Positions 42,284 to 53,800 are shown, counted from the stretch's first letter. The stretch is 64,000 nt of DNA from an uncultured Clostridia bacterium (GCA_934162535.1 CAKPJC010000003.1:1-64000); one strand, 5' to 3'. Notes: generated by a model not told the origin, from the sequence alone. A program made the numbers and translations.

Positions 42284-43942
42284 TTAATATATTTTTTTGA
42301 ATATTTTTTTAATATTATTTTTTATGTATTTTTTTATTATTATAAAAATAATAAAGAAAATAATATTTATTATTATCATTGATTTAATATATGATATATT
42401 TTTTAATATTTTTACAAAATAATTTAATATTAAAAATGTAATTATTGTAATTACATATTGATATAATTTATTTCCACTATTTTTTGTGATTGATTCTTGA
42501 TTTGTCCAATTTAAGTTTGGTTTATTTAAATCTACCAAAACTAATAAATAACTATTTATTATATTTATTAACATTGCTAATATAAATACTAATAAATAAT
42601 TAATAAATGATATTTGAACATTCTGAAATCCCAAGTCCACCATTATTGCTAATATTACTATTGTATTTACAATCGTTTGTGGTAATGTTTTTATTTTAAA
42701 TTGAGTATATAATGAAATTGGAATATATTTCATAAATACTGCATTCTTTCCTTCTCTCGATATTGCGCTTATTGACAAATTAGTAAATATAAATAATATT
42801 TGAATTATTGCAACACTTATAATTGATAATTGTATTTTAAATTGTTCTATCCCCATTTCTTCTATTAAATTATCATTTTTTATTTGATCTATAAAATTAG
42901 GTAAAAATATATTTAATAAAATTATAAAAAATATTATTATAACAAAATACTGTAAAATATTTTGTATAAAAAAGGTTTGATTTTTCATTATATTTTTTAT
43001 ATCATTTTTTATATATTTTTTTATTTTATTTTCTTTTTTATATTTGTATTTTTTATTTATTTTTTTAATATTTGATTTTCCATCTAATATTATTAATAAT
43101 TCTTTTATATACATTTTTGTTCCTATAAAAGAGAATATTAAAAATGCTAATAAATTAATTATTATTAATTTTATTATATTAATTATTATTATTGATATTT
43201 GGTTATTTGTTAATAATTGTATTATCGGATTTATTATAATAAATTCATTATTTATTGCATCTAATTTTTCACTTATTGTAGTTTCTTTAATATTTATTAT
43301 ATTTTCTTGATGTATAATTCCTCCAATATTTTTTGTTACAAATATGGATAATAACATTATTAATCCAAATATTATTATTAGTTGTAATACATCTTTATTT
43401 ATTATTTTGGATAATTGCATTAATATTATTGTTATTGTACTTATTATTAATGTAAATAATATTGGAAATATCGCCAAAGATATTATAGCTACAATAAAAA
43501 ATGTTATTGTTTTTTCTATTAATATTCCATACATAAATAATGGGATTAATAATAATAAAGATTCCATAAAATACATTATAGCTATTACTGTATTAAATTT
43601 ACTTATTACTATTTCTATTGGCTTTACTGGTAAATATATTATATTTCTAATATCTTGTGAATAATAAAATACACTTGATATTAACATTATTATTTGAAAT
43701 ATTAAATATGTAGCTATTATTGGTAAGTATATTTTTAAAAATAATATTGGTTCTTCTAATCTATTAAAATATAATATTGATTCTAATGATATATAAGAAA
43801 TACATGCTACTAATATTATTATTAACCAAAAATACATTGATTTTTTATTTATTTTTTTATTATTTTTTTTATTAAATATATTCAAGTTTTTATAATAATC
43901 TTTTAAAAATATTTTTGTTAATTTTTTTATTTTATTTATCAT
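42284..43942 (-). CDS. ABC exporter permease, ABC-2-like
   Basis: The 552-residue product has about 12 hydrophobic segments in two blocks of six, separated by a Lys/Asn-rich loop (residues about 290-315). It is almost entirely I, N, K, L and F, with extreme AT codon use. FYYSQDIRNIIYLPVKPIEIVISKF is the pattern seen in large bacterial ABC-2 type permeases that handle peptides or antibiotics. It overlaps the ATPase gene by 11 bp, so translation is coupled. Substrate unknown. Confidence 0.82.
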   Translation of the reverse strand: MINKIKKLTKIFLKDYYKNLNIFNKKNNKKINKKSMYFWLIIILVACISYISLESILYFNRLEEPILFLKIYLPIIATYLIFQIIMLISSVFYYSQDIRNIIYLPVKPIEIVISKFNTVIAIMYFMESLLLLIPLFMYGILIEKTITFFIVAIISLAIFPILFTLIISTITIILMQLSKIINKDVLQLIIIFGLIMLLSIFVTKNIGGIIHQENIINIKETTISEKLDAINNEFIIINPIIQLLTNNQISIIIINIIKLIIINLLAFLIFSFIGTKMYIKELLIILDGKSNIKKINKKYKYKKENKIKKYIKNDIKNIMKNQTFFIQNILQYFVIIIFFIILLNIFLPNFIDQIKNDNLIEEMGIEQFKIQLSIISVAIIQILFIFTNLSISAISREGKNAVFMKYIPISLYTQFKIKTLPQTIVNTIVILAIMVDLGFQNVQISFINYLLVFILAMLINIINSYLLVLVDLNKPNLNWTNQESITKNSGNKLYQYVITIITFLILNYFVKILKNISYIKSMIIINIIFFIIFIIIKKYIKNNIKKIFKKIY

Positions 43943-44660
43943 TTTCTGTTATCTCCATAAATAAATCTTCTAATGATTTATTTTCTTTTAATTCTTTTTG
44001 CATTTCTTCAATCGTTCCTATAAATTTTATTTCTCCATTATTTATTATTCCGATTCTATCACATATTTTTTCTGCAACATCTAAAATATGTGTTGAAAAA
44101 AATACTGTTTTATTATTATCTGATAACTCTCTCATTATTTTTTTTAGCTCATATGTTGATTTTGGATCTAATCCTGTCATTGGTTCGTCTATTATCCAAT
44201 TTTGTGGATCATGTATAAGTGAACCAATTATTATTAATTTTTGTCTCATTCCATGTGAATAGCTTTCTATTGTATTATTTAGTACATCATCTATTTCAAA
44301 TATTTTGCTATATTTTTCTATCTTTTCTTTTCTTGCCTTTTCGCTCACATCATATATGTCTCCTAAAAAATTCAAGTAGTCTATTCCTTTCAGTTTAAGA
44401 AATACATCTGGATTATCTGATACATATCCTATTCTTTTTTTAGCTTCTATTGGGTCTTTCACTATACTCCTTTTATCTATTAATATTTCTCCTTCATCTA
44501 TGTCTAATATTCCTGTTATCATTTTTATTGTTGTTGTTTTTCCTGCTCCATTTGGCCCTAAAAAACCAAATATCTCGCCATTTTTTATTTCTAGGTTTAT
44601 TCCTTTTATTGTTTTTTCTTTTTTATTGTAGGATTTTGATACATTTATTATTTCTATCAT
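43932..44660 (-). CDS. ABC transporter ATP-binding protein
   Basis: The 242-residue product has Walker A FLGPNGAGKTTTIKMITG (about residues 34-51) and a Q-loop region IGYVSDNPDVFLKL. The signature is YSHGMRQKLIIIGSLIHDP, Walker B NWIIDEPMTGLDP, and the switch His is in VFFSTHILDVAE. Start ATG after GGGGAGGAAAATA. It energises the permease encoded directly after. Confidence 0.95.
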   Translation of the reverse strand: MIEIINVSKSYNKKEKTIKGINLEIKNGEIFGFLGPNGAGKTTTIKMITGILDIDEGEILIDKRSIVKDPIEAKKRIGYVSDNPDVFLKLKGIDYLNFLGDIYDVSEKARKEKIEKYSKIFEIDDVLNNTIESYSHGMRQKLIIIGSLIHDPQNWIIDEPMTGLDPKSTYELKKIMRELSDNNKTVFFSTHILDVAEKICDRIGIINNGEIKFIGTIEEMQKELKENKSLEDLFMEITENDK

Positions 44661-44776
44661 TTATTTTCCTCCCCGTTTAAATTCCTATATTATTAATTTT
44701 TTTTGATTTCTCCCATCTTATTAAATTCTTTATAATCTTTATTTTCATGGAAGTTCTCTCCAATATGATTATACTT

Positions 44777-44823
44777 TATAAGTTCAAAAAAATCAATTTC
44801 TGTCTGACTTTTTTGAACTTATA
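44777..44823. terminator. Stem-loop upstream of the ABC operon
   Basis: Fifteen-bp perfect arms TATAAGTTCAAAAAA / TTTTTTGAACTTATA. It lies in the 258-bp gap between the T4SS operon end and the ABC ATPase start; a second weak hairpin (GGCGTGCC) is at 44849-44880. Confidence 0.6.
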
Positions 44824-44918
44824 CGTTTTTTGTAATTTCAAATGAAAAAAGGCAGTTTTGGCACGCCACCTTTCTTACTTTTTATAATTTAAAATTTAAT
44901 TATTTTTTATTAATATAT

Positions 44919-46283
44919 TTACATTGAAAATGATATTTCATATTTTGTTCCTTGGAATAATCTTACCAATATTGTTACATCCACCAATTTTGACATTCCT
45001 TCTTTGTCACTAATTTTCAAATTGCAAATATATACATCTCCATCTTTTTTAGCCGTTGCTTCTTTTATAACGGATTCATCGTAAAACTTATTATTTAAAA
45101 AAGCTTTGAATTTATTTATATTAGTGAAATTACCATTTTTATATGTTTCATTTAATCTATTATATACATATTTATAGTCCTTATCATTTATTGCATCAAT
45201 TATTTTTGATATATTCATACTAGCTTTTTTTTCATCAGTTGCACTATTGTATTTTTCAACAAACTCTGGCACATCTATTGTGTAAGTATCTAATTGCATT
45301 TTAAAATCCATTGTTTGATTTTCTTTAATAATATAATAATGATTATCTTGATCTAATGCTACATATCTTTTATGTTCGCTTTTATAATCACTTATTTGAT
45401 ATTTTTTCATACTGATTATCATTATTTTTTGTTTATTTTCTTGAACGTAACTTGTAAATTCTTGTGCACTTCCAAACTTTACATTTTTATATTCCTCATC
45501 CAAAAAGTTGTTGTATACATATTCTGGTGCAATTAATGATATTCTTTTATATAAATTAATATATTCTAGCATAATATCTTGGTCCGTCATAGAGATATAT
45601 TGAAAATCATTATTTGCATTCAGTTTTATTTCTGTCATCTTATTTGTACTTATCTTAATATCATCTATATTCTTTATTTCCGGTAATGGTTCAATTGAAA
45701 AAGATAAATTGTTATCATCAATATTAATAATTAGAAATTTCTCCTGTAACAAAGAATAATCCTCCTGATTTTGAACAATGACATGTACCGCAAATGATTT
45801 TATATTATTATTTTCATATATTTTAGAAATCTTAGCTATTGATAGTAAATAAAGACTGTTCAATTTATTTATGTTATTAAATAAATTCTCACTATTTATA
45901 TTATTCTTTTTTACATATTGTGCATCTAGCATATCATAAACAATGTCAGATATTTCCTTCTCATTATATATTAAAGTAAATTCATTATTTTCATTATATC
46001 CATAATATGACGGATTCGAAAAATTTATAGCATCAAAATATCTTTGTATTGAATTACGTATACCTGCATATTGTTCTCTTTTTACGTTTTCATTTTTGTT
46101 TTTTTCATATATATTGTCCTCTTCTTCTGCAAACATTTCTTCATATTCTAATTCTGTCATTTCTTTTTTGTCTTTTTCATTATCTATGGTTAAACTAAAA
46201 ATCAATATTCCTATTGTAATAATAATTATTATAAAAATTATTGTAAATACAATTATAATTTTACTTAAATTCTCTTTTCTCAT
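44919..46283 (-). CDS. Membrane-anchored protein, distal gene of the T4SS operon
   Basis: The 454-residue product has an N-terminal membrane helix (residues 8-31), then an acidic linker. Repeated alpha-beta units (ITIVYDMLDAQYVKKNNIN..., YKRISLIAPEYVYNNFLDEEYKNVKF, DAINDKDYKYVYNRLNETYKNGNF) have the pattern of NTF2-like or TcpC/VirB8-type domains. The gene follows the wall-hydrolase gene by 11 bp. Role as an extracytoplasmic scaffold is inference. Confidence 0.75.
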   Translation of the reverse strand: MRKENLSKIIIVFTIIFIIIIITIGILIFSLTIDNEKDKKEMTELEYEEMFAEEEDNIYEKNKNENVKREQYAGIRNSIQRYFDAINFSNPSYYGYNENNEFTLIYNEKEISDIVYDMLDAQYVKKNNINSENLFNNINKLNSLYLLSIAKISKIYENNNIKSFAVHVIVQNQEDYSLLQEKFLIINIDDNNLSFSIEPLPEIKNIDDIKISTNKMTEIKLNANNDFQYISMTDQDIMLEYINLYKRISLIAPEYVYNNFLDEEYKNVKFGSAQEFTSYVQENKQKIMIISMKKYQISDYKSEHKRYVALDQDNHYYIIKENQTMDFKMQLDTYTIDVPEFVEKYNSATDEKKASMNISKIIDAINDKDYKYVYNRLNETYKNGNFTNINKFKAFLNNKFYDESVIKEATAKKDGDVYICNLKISDKEGMSKLVDVTILVRLFQGTKYEISFSM

Positions 46284-46294
46284 TTAACACCTCT

Positions 46295-49200
46295 TTATTC
46301 TATAATCCTTAAAGCATAACATCTCTTTTGTCTAAGCAAATCTTGCGTTAATTTCTTGCCTTGAAATCCATGGTATGCATTCAAAACTTCTGGTACACCT
46401 TTTGTAGTAATACTTCCATCTCCATTTATAGAATACACTATTACAACATGAAAGCCATTTCTATATTGCAAAATATCCCCTGGTTTTAGTTGTGTCATAT
46501 CTGTAATCATTTGGACTTTTATTCCAAGTCTATTAAAGTCTTTTAACGAAAGTTGAGGATCTACTCTTGCCCACAATTTTTCGCCTCCACTACACTGACT
46601 ATATCCCGCTTGTAATAAACATTCTTGTACATATGAACTACAAGATAATGTTCTCCTAGATGGTACATTCGCTATAGGAAATGTATAATTCACTGAACCT
46701 GTTCCAAGATACTCATAATTTCTAGCTTCCACATATCTTGCAACATTGTCTGCTGCCTGTAATAAGTTTGAAGCATCTCCACCATTCGTCATTGTCTTTC
46801 CCTTAAACATATTATAATACTCCTGAGCTTTAGGATATCTCTTTGTTTCAAAATCTGCTGTACTTCCAGGACTTTCGAAAAATGTCATGTAGTGCCATGC
46901 TGCATCTCTAACTGTTTTTGCTTGCTCCCAATTTTTAAAAGTTGATTTTTGCCCTTTTATAGATCCAGATGTTCTCCTTGTTGTATATGAAGCTGCTGGT
47001 CCACTTCCAGAAAGCTCTCCTATTAGAAATTCCACTTGTGCATCAATGTCTTCCCATGTAGTTCCCTTCGATTTTGCATAATTAATCAATCCAGTTTTTC
47101 TTCCTCCAAGCCATTGACATATTCCACTTGCACCTGATGTAGGATTTACTGCCGTTGAATCAAATCCTGATTCTGCAAATATACTTCCCATTGCTCCTGC
47201 AACTGCCTCTTCACTAAATCCTGCTGCTCTTAATGAGAACCATACTTTTTCTTCTACTGTATTTCCGTATATTCCTCCATCTACATTATTGAAATTTTCT
47301 GGACTAAATATACTAAAATCAAAATCTATATCCTCATCTGGATGAAGAGCCTTTTGTATTAATGCTTTTGTTAAATCAACCATATCTGTAGTATCTTCAT
47401 TTTCTTCTAATATTTCACATAGCCAAACCATTGTACCATGATTAGTCAATAATCTAAATGCATTTTCAGACTCTCTTAATGCTTTTACAAAATTATCTCC
47501 AGTAGTTGGATCTATATCCACCTTTTCTCTAACATCTGAAGTTGATCTCTCATAAGAATTATTTACACTTGTTTGTTCATTTGTCGTCATATCATTAGTT
47601 TCTGTTATTTCTGTTGTTTCTGTTTCCTTAACATTTGGTGTATTTATTAATATTTCTTCTCCTTCTTCCGCATTAATAAGTTCATCTTTATCTTCATTTT
47701 CCTCAAATTTATCAAGTTTTTCTTTTAACTCTGCTTCTGAAAGGTTATTCTTTTGTCCTTCCATTATCGTTACATCTTTATTTGTTTCTCCATTAAAATT
47801 GCTTGCTATGTATTTTGTCCAAACTTCAACTATCCATGTGTTTGCATATGCAATATCATAAGTAACCATATCTGTTTCTGTTGTAATTGTACTTATGTCA
47901 ACGCATGGCACCGTTTCTTGACGTGAAGTAACTGTCGCTTTATTCTCTAAACCTGTATGGTATCTTTTTCTATTAAGTACTTTTGTATAATAATTTTTCT
48001 GCACATCTGTACTTGTATTGATACTATCATATATCCCTATATTAAATTCCGTATTATATGTTAAATTTGCTACACGTTCTACAAAATCGTAGTCCTCACC
48101 TTCTACAAGGAGTGCCCATAAATATTCAAATGGCATTGTATATTTTTCTGACATTGTTTTATAATTTATACTTGTAATTGATGCAGTATATTCTGTAAAT
48201 GCTGCACCCCCACTTGATGTTTGTTGATACCTTGAATCATATAAACTTTGGATTTCGCCTATACTTCTTTGCCCATTTTGAGTTGTGAAAACCCCTGTAA
48301 CTTTTGTCCATGTTGCAATTTTAGCATTTCCTTCTTCATCTAGTGTAAAGTATTTGAACACATCTCTATTTCCAGATGATTCATATTCAGCATACATTTC
48401 ATCAAATTTTTCACTATCTATGTATTTTATTCTGTAATATTCTTGGTCACTTATATTTGTTCTTGCTCCTCCACCTGCTTTTAATGCCTGTTCAATGTTA
48501 TAATACCATATTTGATATCCATCACTATTTAAGTGGTAGTTACCATAGCCTGCATATTTAGAACTCAAATAGCCCTCTCCGTCGAGTAATCCTGTTGTTG
48601 TATCCACAAACATTACGTTTTCTTTGCTGTTACAATATGATGATATTTCTGCATTATATTGATCAATCTGTAAATTCATTCCTGACGCTGTCACAGTGCC
48701 AGATGAATATTTTTTTCCTACATGAAATAGTTTTAATACATATAACTGTTTATCTGGATATTTTTCTGTTATAAGATCTATTACCTTTTTCATATTTTCT
48801 ATTTCACTAGTGGTTCCATTTAAACCTAACATTAATACGATTGCAGATGCATCGCTTTTCATACTACCAGCTATATCTAGTTTATAAGCACTATTGCCCG
48901 GAAGGAAATTTTTAGGAAATGCTCCATCCTTACAACAAAAGTAGTCTTTGTTTGTACCATACTTTCCTTTTAGCCCGTTCATCCAAGAATCACCTATATA
49001 AAATATCTTACTTGCATCTATTTCTTGTTCGGTTGAATTTTCTTCCTGTTTTTCTTCTTGTTCTTGCTGTTCTTCCTCAGTCTTTCCTGCATTTTCATAA
49101 GTACTCTTAAAATCCACCTCTCCAGTATTTGCATATCTATAAAATTTAATAACACCATTTGTTTTGCTCTCATCTAAGCCATCAATATAAGGATATTGCG

Positions 49201-49696
49201 TAACAAGTTCTGCCATTAATAACTTTTCTAATTGTTCTGGTTTATTAATATATTTAGAATATTCATCAGATAAACACCATAAAATTTCAGCAGCTGTACA
49301 ATCATCAAAGCTATTTATAGTTTTATTTAATTTTTCACTTAATTTTAATTTAGCTATTTTATCTTGTTCACTCATATTATTTATTTCATCTTCTGAAAGT
49401 CCTAAATCTAATAAAGCCTGTTTAATTATAGCTTCTTTATCTATCACAATTCCTTCTTTTGGATCCATTTTTACATTATCGGTATATATATTGGGACGTC
49501 CCTTTTCCTCTTTTCCCCATACACCTGAATCTTTAAAAAAGAACCATGTTATTGCTGATAATATCGTTATTATAGCTATTACAATGGCTATAACTAATAC
49601 TACCTTAAGTGTTAATATTCTTTTAACAATTTTTTTCGTAGCTTTTTTAGCTTTTTCTGCCATTGGATTTTTATTATCTTCTTCTATTCTAATCAC
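46295..49696 (-). CDS. T4SS cell-wall enzyme: SGNH + phage-type lysozyme + NlpC/P60-like
   Basis: The 1133-residue product opens with a GTG codon. It has one membrane helix (about residues 32-54). An SGNH-hydrolase-like module starts at IFYIGDSWMNG (Ser about 237), with LMLGLNGT and block V YHLNSDGY (His about 388); the Asp expected three residues before this His is a Gly. A phage-tail-lysozyme-like domain spans about 810-900 with the catalytic Glu in FAESGF (about 842). An NlpC/P60- or CHAP-like end has Cys about 1019 (LSCSSYV) and His about 1083 (GFHVVIVY). It would open peptidoglycan for the secretion channel, the VirB1/CwlT role. The SGNH part may deacetylate wall sugars (inference). Confidence 0.85.
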   Translation of the reverse strand: MIRIEEDNKNPMAEKAKKATKKIVKRILTLKVVLVIAIVIAIITILSAITWFFFKDSGVWGKEEKGRPNIYTDNVKMDPKEGIVIDKEAIIKQALLDLGLSEDEINNMSEQDKIAKLKLSEKLNKTINSFDDCTAAEILWCLSDEYSKYINKPEQLEKLLMAELVTQYPYIDGLDESKTNGVIKFYRYANTGEVDFKSTYENAGKTEEEQQEQEEKQEENSTEQEIDASKIFYIGDSWMNGLKGKYGTNKDYFCCKDGAFPKNFLPGNSAYKLDIAGSMKSDASAIVLMLGLNGTTSEIENMKKVIDLITEKYPDKQLYVLKLFHVGKKYSSGTVTASGMNLQIDQYNAEISSYCNSKENVMFVDTTTGLLDGEGYLSSKYAGYGNYHLNSDGYQIWYYNIEQALKAGGGARTNISDQEYYRIKYIDSEKFDEMYAEYESSGNRDVFKYFTLDEEGNAKIATWTKVTGVFTTQNGQRSIGEIQSLYDSRYQQTSSGGAAFTEYTASITSINYKTMSEKYTMPFEYLWALLVEGEDYDFVERVANLTYNTEFNIGIYDSINTSTDVQKNYYTKVLNRKRYHTGLENKATVTSRQETVPCVDISTITTETDMVTYDIAYANTWIVEVWTKYIASNFNGETNKDVTIMEGQKNNLSEAELKEKLDKFEENEDKDELINAEEGEEILINTPNVKETETTEITETNDMTTNEQTSVNNSYERSTSDVREKVDIDPTTGDNFVKALRESENAFRLLTNHGTMVWLCEILEENEDTTDMVDLTKALIQKALHPDEDIDFDFSIFSPENFNNVDGGIYGNTVEEKVWFSLRAAGFSEEAVAGAMGSIFAESGFDSTAVNPTSGASGICQWLGGRKTGLINYAKSKGTTWEDIDAQVEFLIGELSGSGPAASYTTRRTSGSIKGQKSTFKNWEQAKTVRDAAWHYMTFFESPGSTADFETKRYPKAQEYYNMFKGKTMTNGGDASNLLQAADNVARYVEARNYEYLGTGSVNYTFPIANVPSRRTLSCSSYVQECLLQAGYSQCSGGEKLWARVDPQLSLKDFNRLGIKVQMITDMTQLKPGDILQYRNGFHVVIVYSINGDGSITTKGVPEVLNAYHGFQGKKLTQDLLRQKRCYALRIIE

Positions 49697-49796
49697 CTTC
49701 TTTTTTATCTCTCCAATTTAATTATAACATATATTATTTTTTTTTACTATATTTTTCGACTTTTTACTACCATTTATTTCATTTTTTATTTAAGAA

Positions 49797-49820
49797 CAAA
49801 TAAGAAAATTTTTCAATTAA
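49797..49820. repeat. Partial copy of the dispersed intergenic repeat
   Basis: AACAAATAAGAAAATTTTTC plus CAATT shares the left part of copies A and B. It lies in the 169-bp gap 5' of the wall-enzyme gene. TTTTTCGACTTTTT, a relaxed 0A-box-like site, is at 49752-49765. Confidence 0.45.
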
Positions 49821-49865
49821 AAAGCCCAATAATTTTGAAATGAATCAAATTATTAGACTTATTTT

Positions 49866-50834
49866 TTATATATTAATTTTTACAATTTCTCTATTTATAT
49901 TTTTATCTTTTGAACCAGTATAATTCCTAATTATATCTGAAAATATAAGTGTTACATTTTTTTGAGAACTACTATAACTTCTCATAAATCTAAGTTTTAA
50001 CTGTGTTGATGCTCCTTTATTTACTTTTAAAAATTCACTTACTATCTCATTAGTATAACAATAATATTTAACAGAATCCTCATTTTCCAAATATATTGTT
50101 TTTGTGCTTTGCATTGAATCTAATAATATTTGATTATCACTTCCATTTTGTACTTGAACAACATATTCTTCATAATCCATATATACATTTTTACTGATTA
50201 CCTTATATGTAATGTTATTTTCTGTTTGTTCTCTGTTAATATTTTCCTTTTTTATAAAACTATTAATATTTAATTTTATTGTTCCATCTTCTTCTACTAA
50301 TGTATAATAATCACGCTTTTTTGTGTCTTGGATTTTTCCAGTAGCCATAATGTCTGTTGATATGTATACTGTATATGTATTTCCAAACCAATTTTCAATT
50401 GTTGCAGTTTTATTTATATTTCCTCCAAAATTTTCTTTATAATATAGAGTTTCAAAAACTTCTAAGCTTTTATATACCTCACTTTTACAGTCTTTTGAAA
50501 GCAAATTATATGCTTTTTCCACTTCATTATTATTACAATATGATATAAATTGTTCAATAACATTTTGTGCTACCGATATTTCTTCATCTTGTAATACTTC
50601 TCCAGTAACAGCTGATCTCTCACCTGTTACTGAAGTATTTGCATTACTTGATTTTGTATTTGATTTTACTTGATTCTCTATAGTATTTGAAATCAATTCA
50701 TTGTATCCTTCCTCGTTGTTCCTTTTTGCAAATTGATTTGCAATTTGTATTATTACTATTATAAATACTATGGCTCCTATTGTTATTAATATTTTTTGTT
50801 TATTATCATAATAAAATTTAATCAAATTTCGCAT
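49866..50834 (-). CDS. VirB8/TcpC-like membrane-anchored T4SS protein
   Basis: The 322-residue product has one membrane helix (residues 14-32) and a disordered Asn/Ser linker. An NTF2-like unit (AQNVIEQFISYCNNNEVEKAYNLLSKDCKSEVYKSLEVFETLYYKENF) is typical of VirB8/TcpC folds, with a second beta-rich part (ITYKVISKNVYMDYEEYVVQVQNG). It sits between virB6- and hydrolase-type genes, 11 bp after the former. VirB8 proteins nucleate the channel; assignment is by fold pattern and context. Confidence 0.75.
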   Translation of the reverse strand: MRNLIKFYYDNKQKILITIGAIVFIIVIIQIANQFAKRNNEEGYNELISNTIENQVKSNTKSSNANTSVTGERSAVTGEVLQDEEISVAQNVIEQFISYCNNNEVEKAYNLLSKDCKSEVYKSLEVFETLYYKENFGGNINKTATIENWFGNTYTVYISTDIMATGKIQDTKKRDYYTLVEEDGTIKLNINSFIKKENINREQTENNITYKVISKNVYMDYEEYVVQVQNGSDNQILLDSMQSTKTIYLENEDSVKYYCYTNEIVSEFLKVNKGASTQLKLRFMRSYSSSQKNVTLIFSDIIRNYTGSKDKNINREIVKINI

Positions 50835-50845
50835 ATGTTAACCTC

Positions 50846-53800
50846 TTACAATATATTATCTTCTTTGTTGATTCCTTTAAGTATTACTCCAATTGAATTT
50901 GCCTTATCTGTTCCTACTCTTTCTCTAAATTTATCAATTATTGTATCATAACTTTTTTGGTCTTTTGCTTTTTCAGCAAATTGTGCTGCTATAATTCTTT
51001 CAGAATCAGCCCAGTTATTTTCGTTTCCACCATCAACCTTCATTGCTTTTATAATTAAGTCATTATCTGTAATACCGTATTTTCTAAATTTATTTGCTGC
51101 ATCCATTGCTTTGTCAATAGTTGCTTGATCTTGTATCTTAAGTTCCTTAGCATATTTCGCTCTTAGCTCTTTATCGTTTTTAAATTTTGCATCAGCAAGT
51201 TTCTTTTTCATTTCATCTGCTTTTTCTTCTCCTAATGCGGCTTTTGCAACTCCATTTCCAATTGTTTCAAAATCACTCATAGCTGCTTCTCCAACTCTTG
51301 TGCTAATTCCTCCTGTTCCTGCACTCAATGCATATCCTCCTGCTGCACCATATTTTAAAATGTTAGATGGATCCCCTGTTGCTATACCAATTGCTGCTCC
51401 TAAACCTGCACCAGCTATTGCTCCTCCAATTTTTGCTGCACCTCTTACTGCTTTTCCGCCTTCTCTCCATGTTTTTTCATCTGCTAATTTTAATCCTGTT
51501 CTTTTAGCACCTGTCAACATTCGTTTACCAAATGACCTTGGTTCATAATCACTTATTGGTATTTTTCTTCCGTTAGGTAACGTTACTGTTGCTGGGTCTA
51601 CTGGTGACATTCTTATTTGAGGTTGACCTCCTCCATCTGTTCCAAACATAGCATCAAATGTGTCATCATATGCGTCATTATGTTGTTGTTGAAATGCATT
51701 ATTGCCTCGTGCTGAACTATTATTAGAACCTGTTCCAAACATAGCATCAAATGTGTCATCATATGCGTCATTATGTTGTTGTTGAAATGCATTATTGCCT
51801 CGTGCCGAACTATTATTAGAACCTGTTGCATTAGGTTGTCCTTGTGTATTTGGATTTTGTGCACTTCTTATTGTAGGAGAACCCGCAATTTCCCCTAATA
51901 ATTTATCTGTATCATATCCTGAATTTGCTCCCCTGTTTTCTAATGCTTTATTATTTGCAAATTTAACTTTATCTCCTCCACCAGCTGCTTTGCCTTTTTC
52001 AAATTTTTCAACCTTTTGTACTCCTTTCATAGCTAATGCTGCTCCTGCAACGCTACCTATAAATCCTGCTGTTGTTGTTTTGTCAAATCCAAACATCTTT
52101 CTTAGGAATTTTTCTGCTGGTAACATAAATCCTAATACTATTAGTGAGTATATTACATTATTTCCTGCTAAGTCAAATGCTGAACTTACAAAAACTATGT
52201 ATATTAATAAGTGGAATGGTTGTATTACTAAGTTAAAAATATATTCTTTTAACCATAAGTCAAATGCTTGCGATTTACCATCACCAATTTTATCTAGCGG
52301 GTATGATACTGCAACTAATGGTGCTATTATTGTTAAAAACATTGTCCACAATAGCCTCTTTGCATATACAAAACAGAAATACGCTGTATAAAATACCAAT
52401 ACTAAGAAACACATTGCATACCCTATATATAATAGCGTACCACTTTGTTCTTGTGCTAACATTCTTACTTTTCCCATTAAATTCGTTGGAACATTCAAAT
52501 TTCCATCAGAAGTTACATAATCGCTTAGTCCAACCTTTTTCAATCCTTTTACTAGTTCTTCATCAGGTTTATCGACTGATACCGTATGTAAATTTTGCCC
52601 TGCAACATTTGAAAATAGCCCTACTATCATATCTACAAAATTATTGGCAAATATCATTATATATTGCATTACGAAAATCAAACATATGGCAACTATCCAG
52701 TCTTTTATCATTTGCTTATATTTTGCCTTTTCTGAGGCGACACTTGCAATTAATATCCTTATTCCTATATATAACAGTACTATCATTAATGATACAACTG
52801 CCAGATTTCTTAGTGTATAATACCATTTTGCAACAGTTGCTTTTAATTCCATTGCAGAGTTATTTGCTGAAGTTACTATTCTATTGTCTACATCATCTGA
52901 CGCCCCATCTTTTAAATAGTAATAATATTTTACCTTGTAATTGCTATATTTCTCTAGCTCTGCTTGTGATGCAATATTATTATTAGAATCTACTTCTCCA
53001 GTTGTGAGTTTTCTCCATTCTTCTGCTGTCATTGTTATAGGATTTTCTGCCGTAGGTTCAAATAATGAATCATCATCTACTGTGGCTCCTCCGGTATTGG
53101 TAATTGTATTTCCTGAAACACTTTGGCTTATTGGCACATTACCAGTAGAATCTTTTAATAAATATGGACATATTTCTGCTGAATTAGGACTAGTTCCCTC
53201 TTTTACATATTCTCTCTCACTGTCATTTCTTATATATGTTACTCCATTAAACTTAAAACTCTTAACTTTCTTTTCCGTAGTCTCTGTTTCTGTTCCTTTT
53301 TTATATTTGGTAACTGTTCCATCTTCATAAGTGATTTCTAGCTGATCATCTTCAATCCTTGCATTTGAAATAGTAATGTCTCCTCCAGTTAGTGAATGAG
53401 TAAATCTTTGTCCTGTGTCATTTCTATCACTCCAATATATAGCTGCACTATCTGGAACTATTTTACTTGATTGTCCCTTAGATGCCTGTGAATTTTGCTC
53501 TGTCTGTATTGTACCAGCATCTTCTTCTTTCTCTGATGGTTCATATACTGCAACCCTTAATTCTTTAGGATTAAATATATTTACATCAAACAGTAATATT
53601 TCGCCTCTAAATATTTCCTCTGGACTAATCGAATACGTCGGAATCAGTGTTGTTTCTGGCAGAAACTTACCTGCCACTCCAACATATGCTACATAAAATA
53701 TTGCAACTCCTGCTGCAATTTTTGCTAACCCCACTGCACCAGCGACTATTTTTAATGCTGCAACTGCAGCAAGTATGCCCCCCATACTTGATACAGCAAG

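Noticed and set aside
46295..49696. Prophage, because of the phage-tail-lysozyme domain
   Set aside because: No capsid, tail or terminase genes; the domain sits in a T4SS operon and is anchored by an N-terminal membrane helix.
49752..49765. 0A box upstream of the wall-enzyme gene
   Set aside because: TTTTTCGACTTTTT lacks the A needed for TGTCGAA (reads AGTCGAA), so it is only a one-mismatch match in AT-rich DNA.
52264..52986. 240-codon plus-strand ORF opposite the VirB6-like gene
   Set aside because: Composed of Leu, Ile, His and Tyr codons complementary to the coding strand; no ribosome site and no coherent fold. Shadow of the minus-strand gene.
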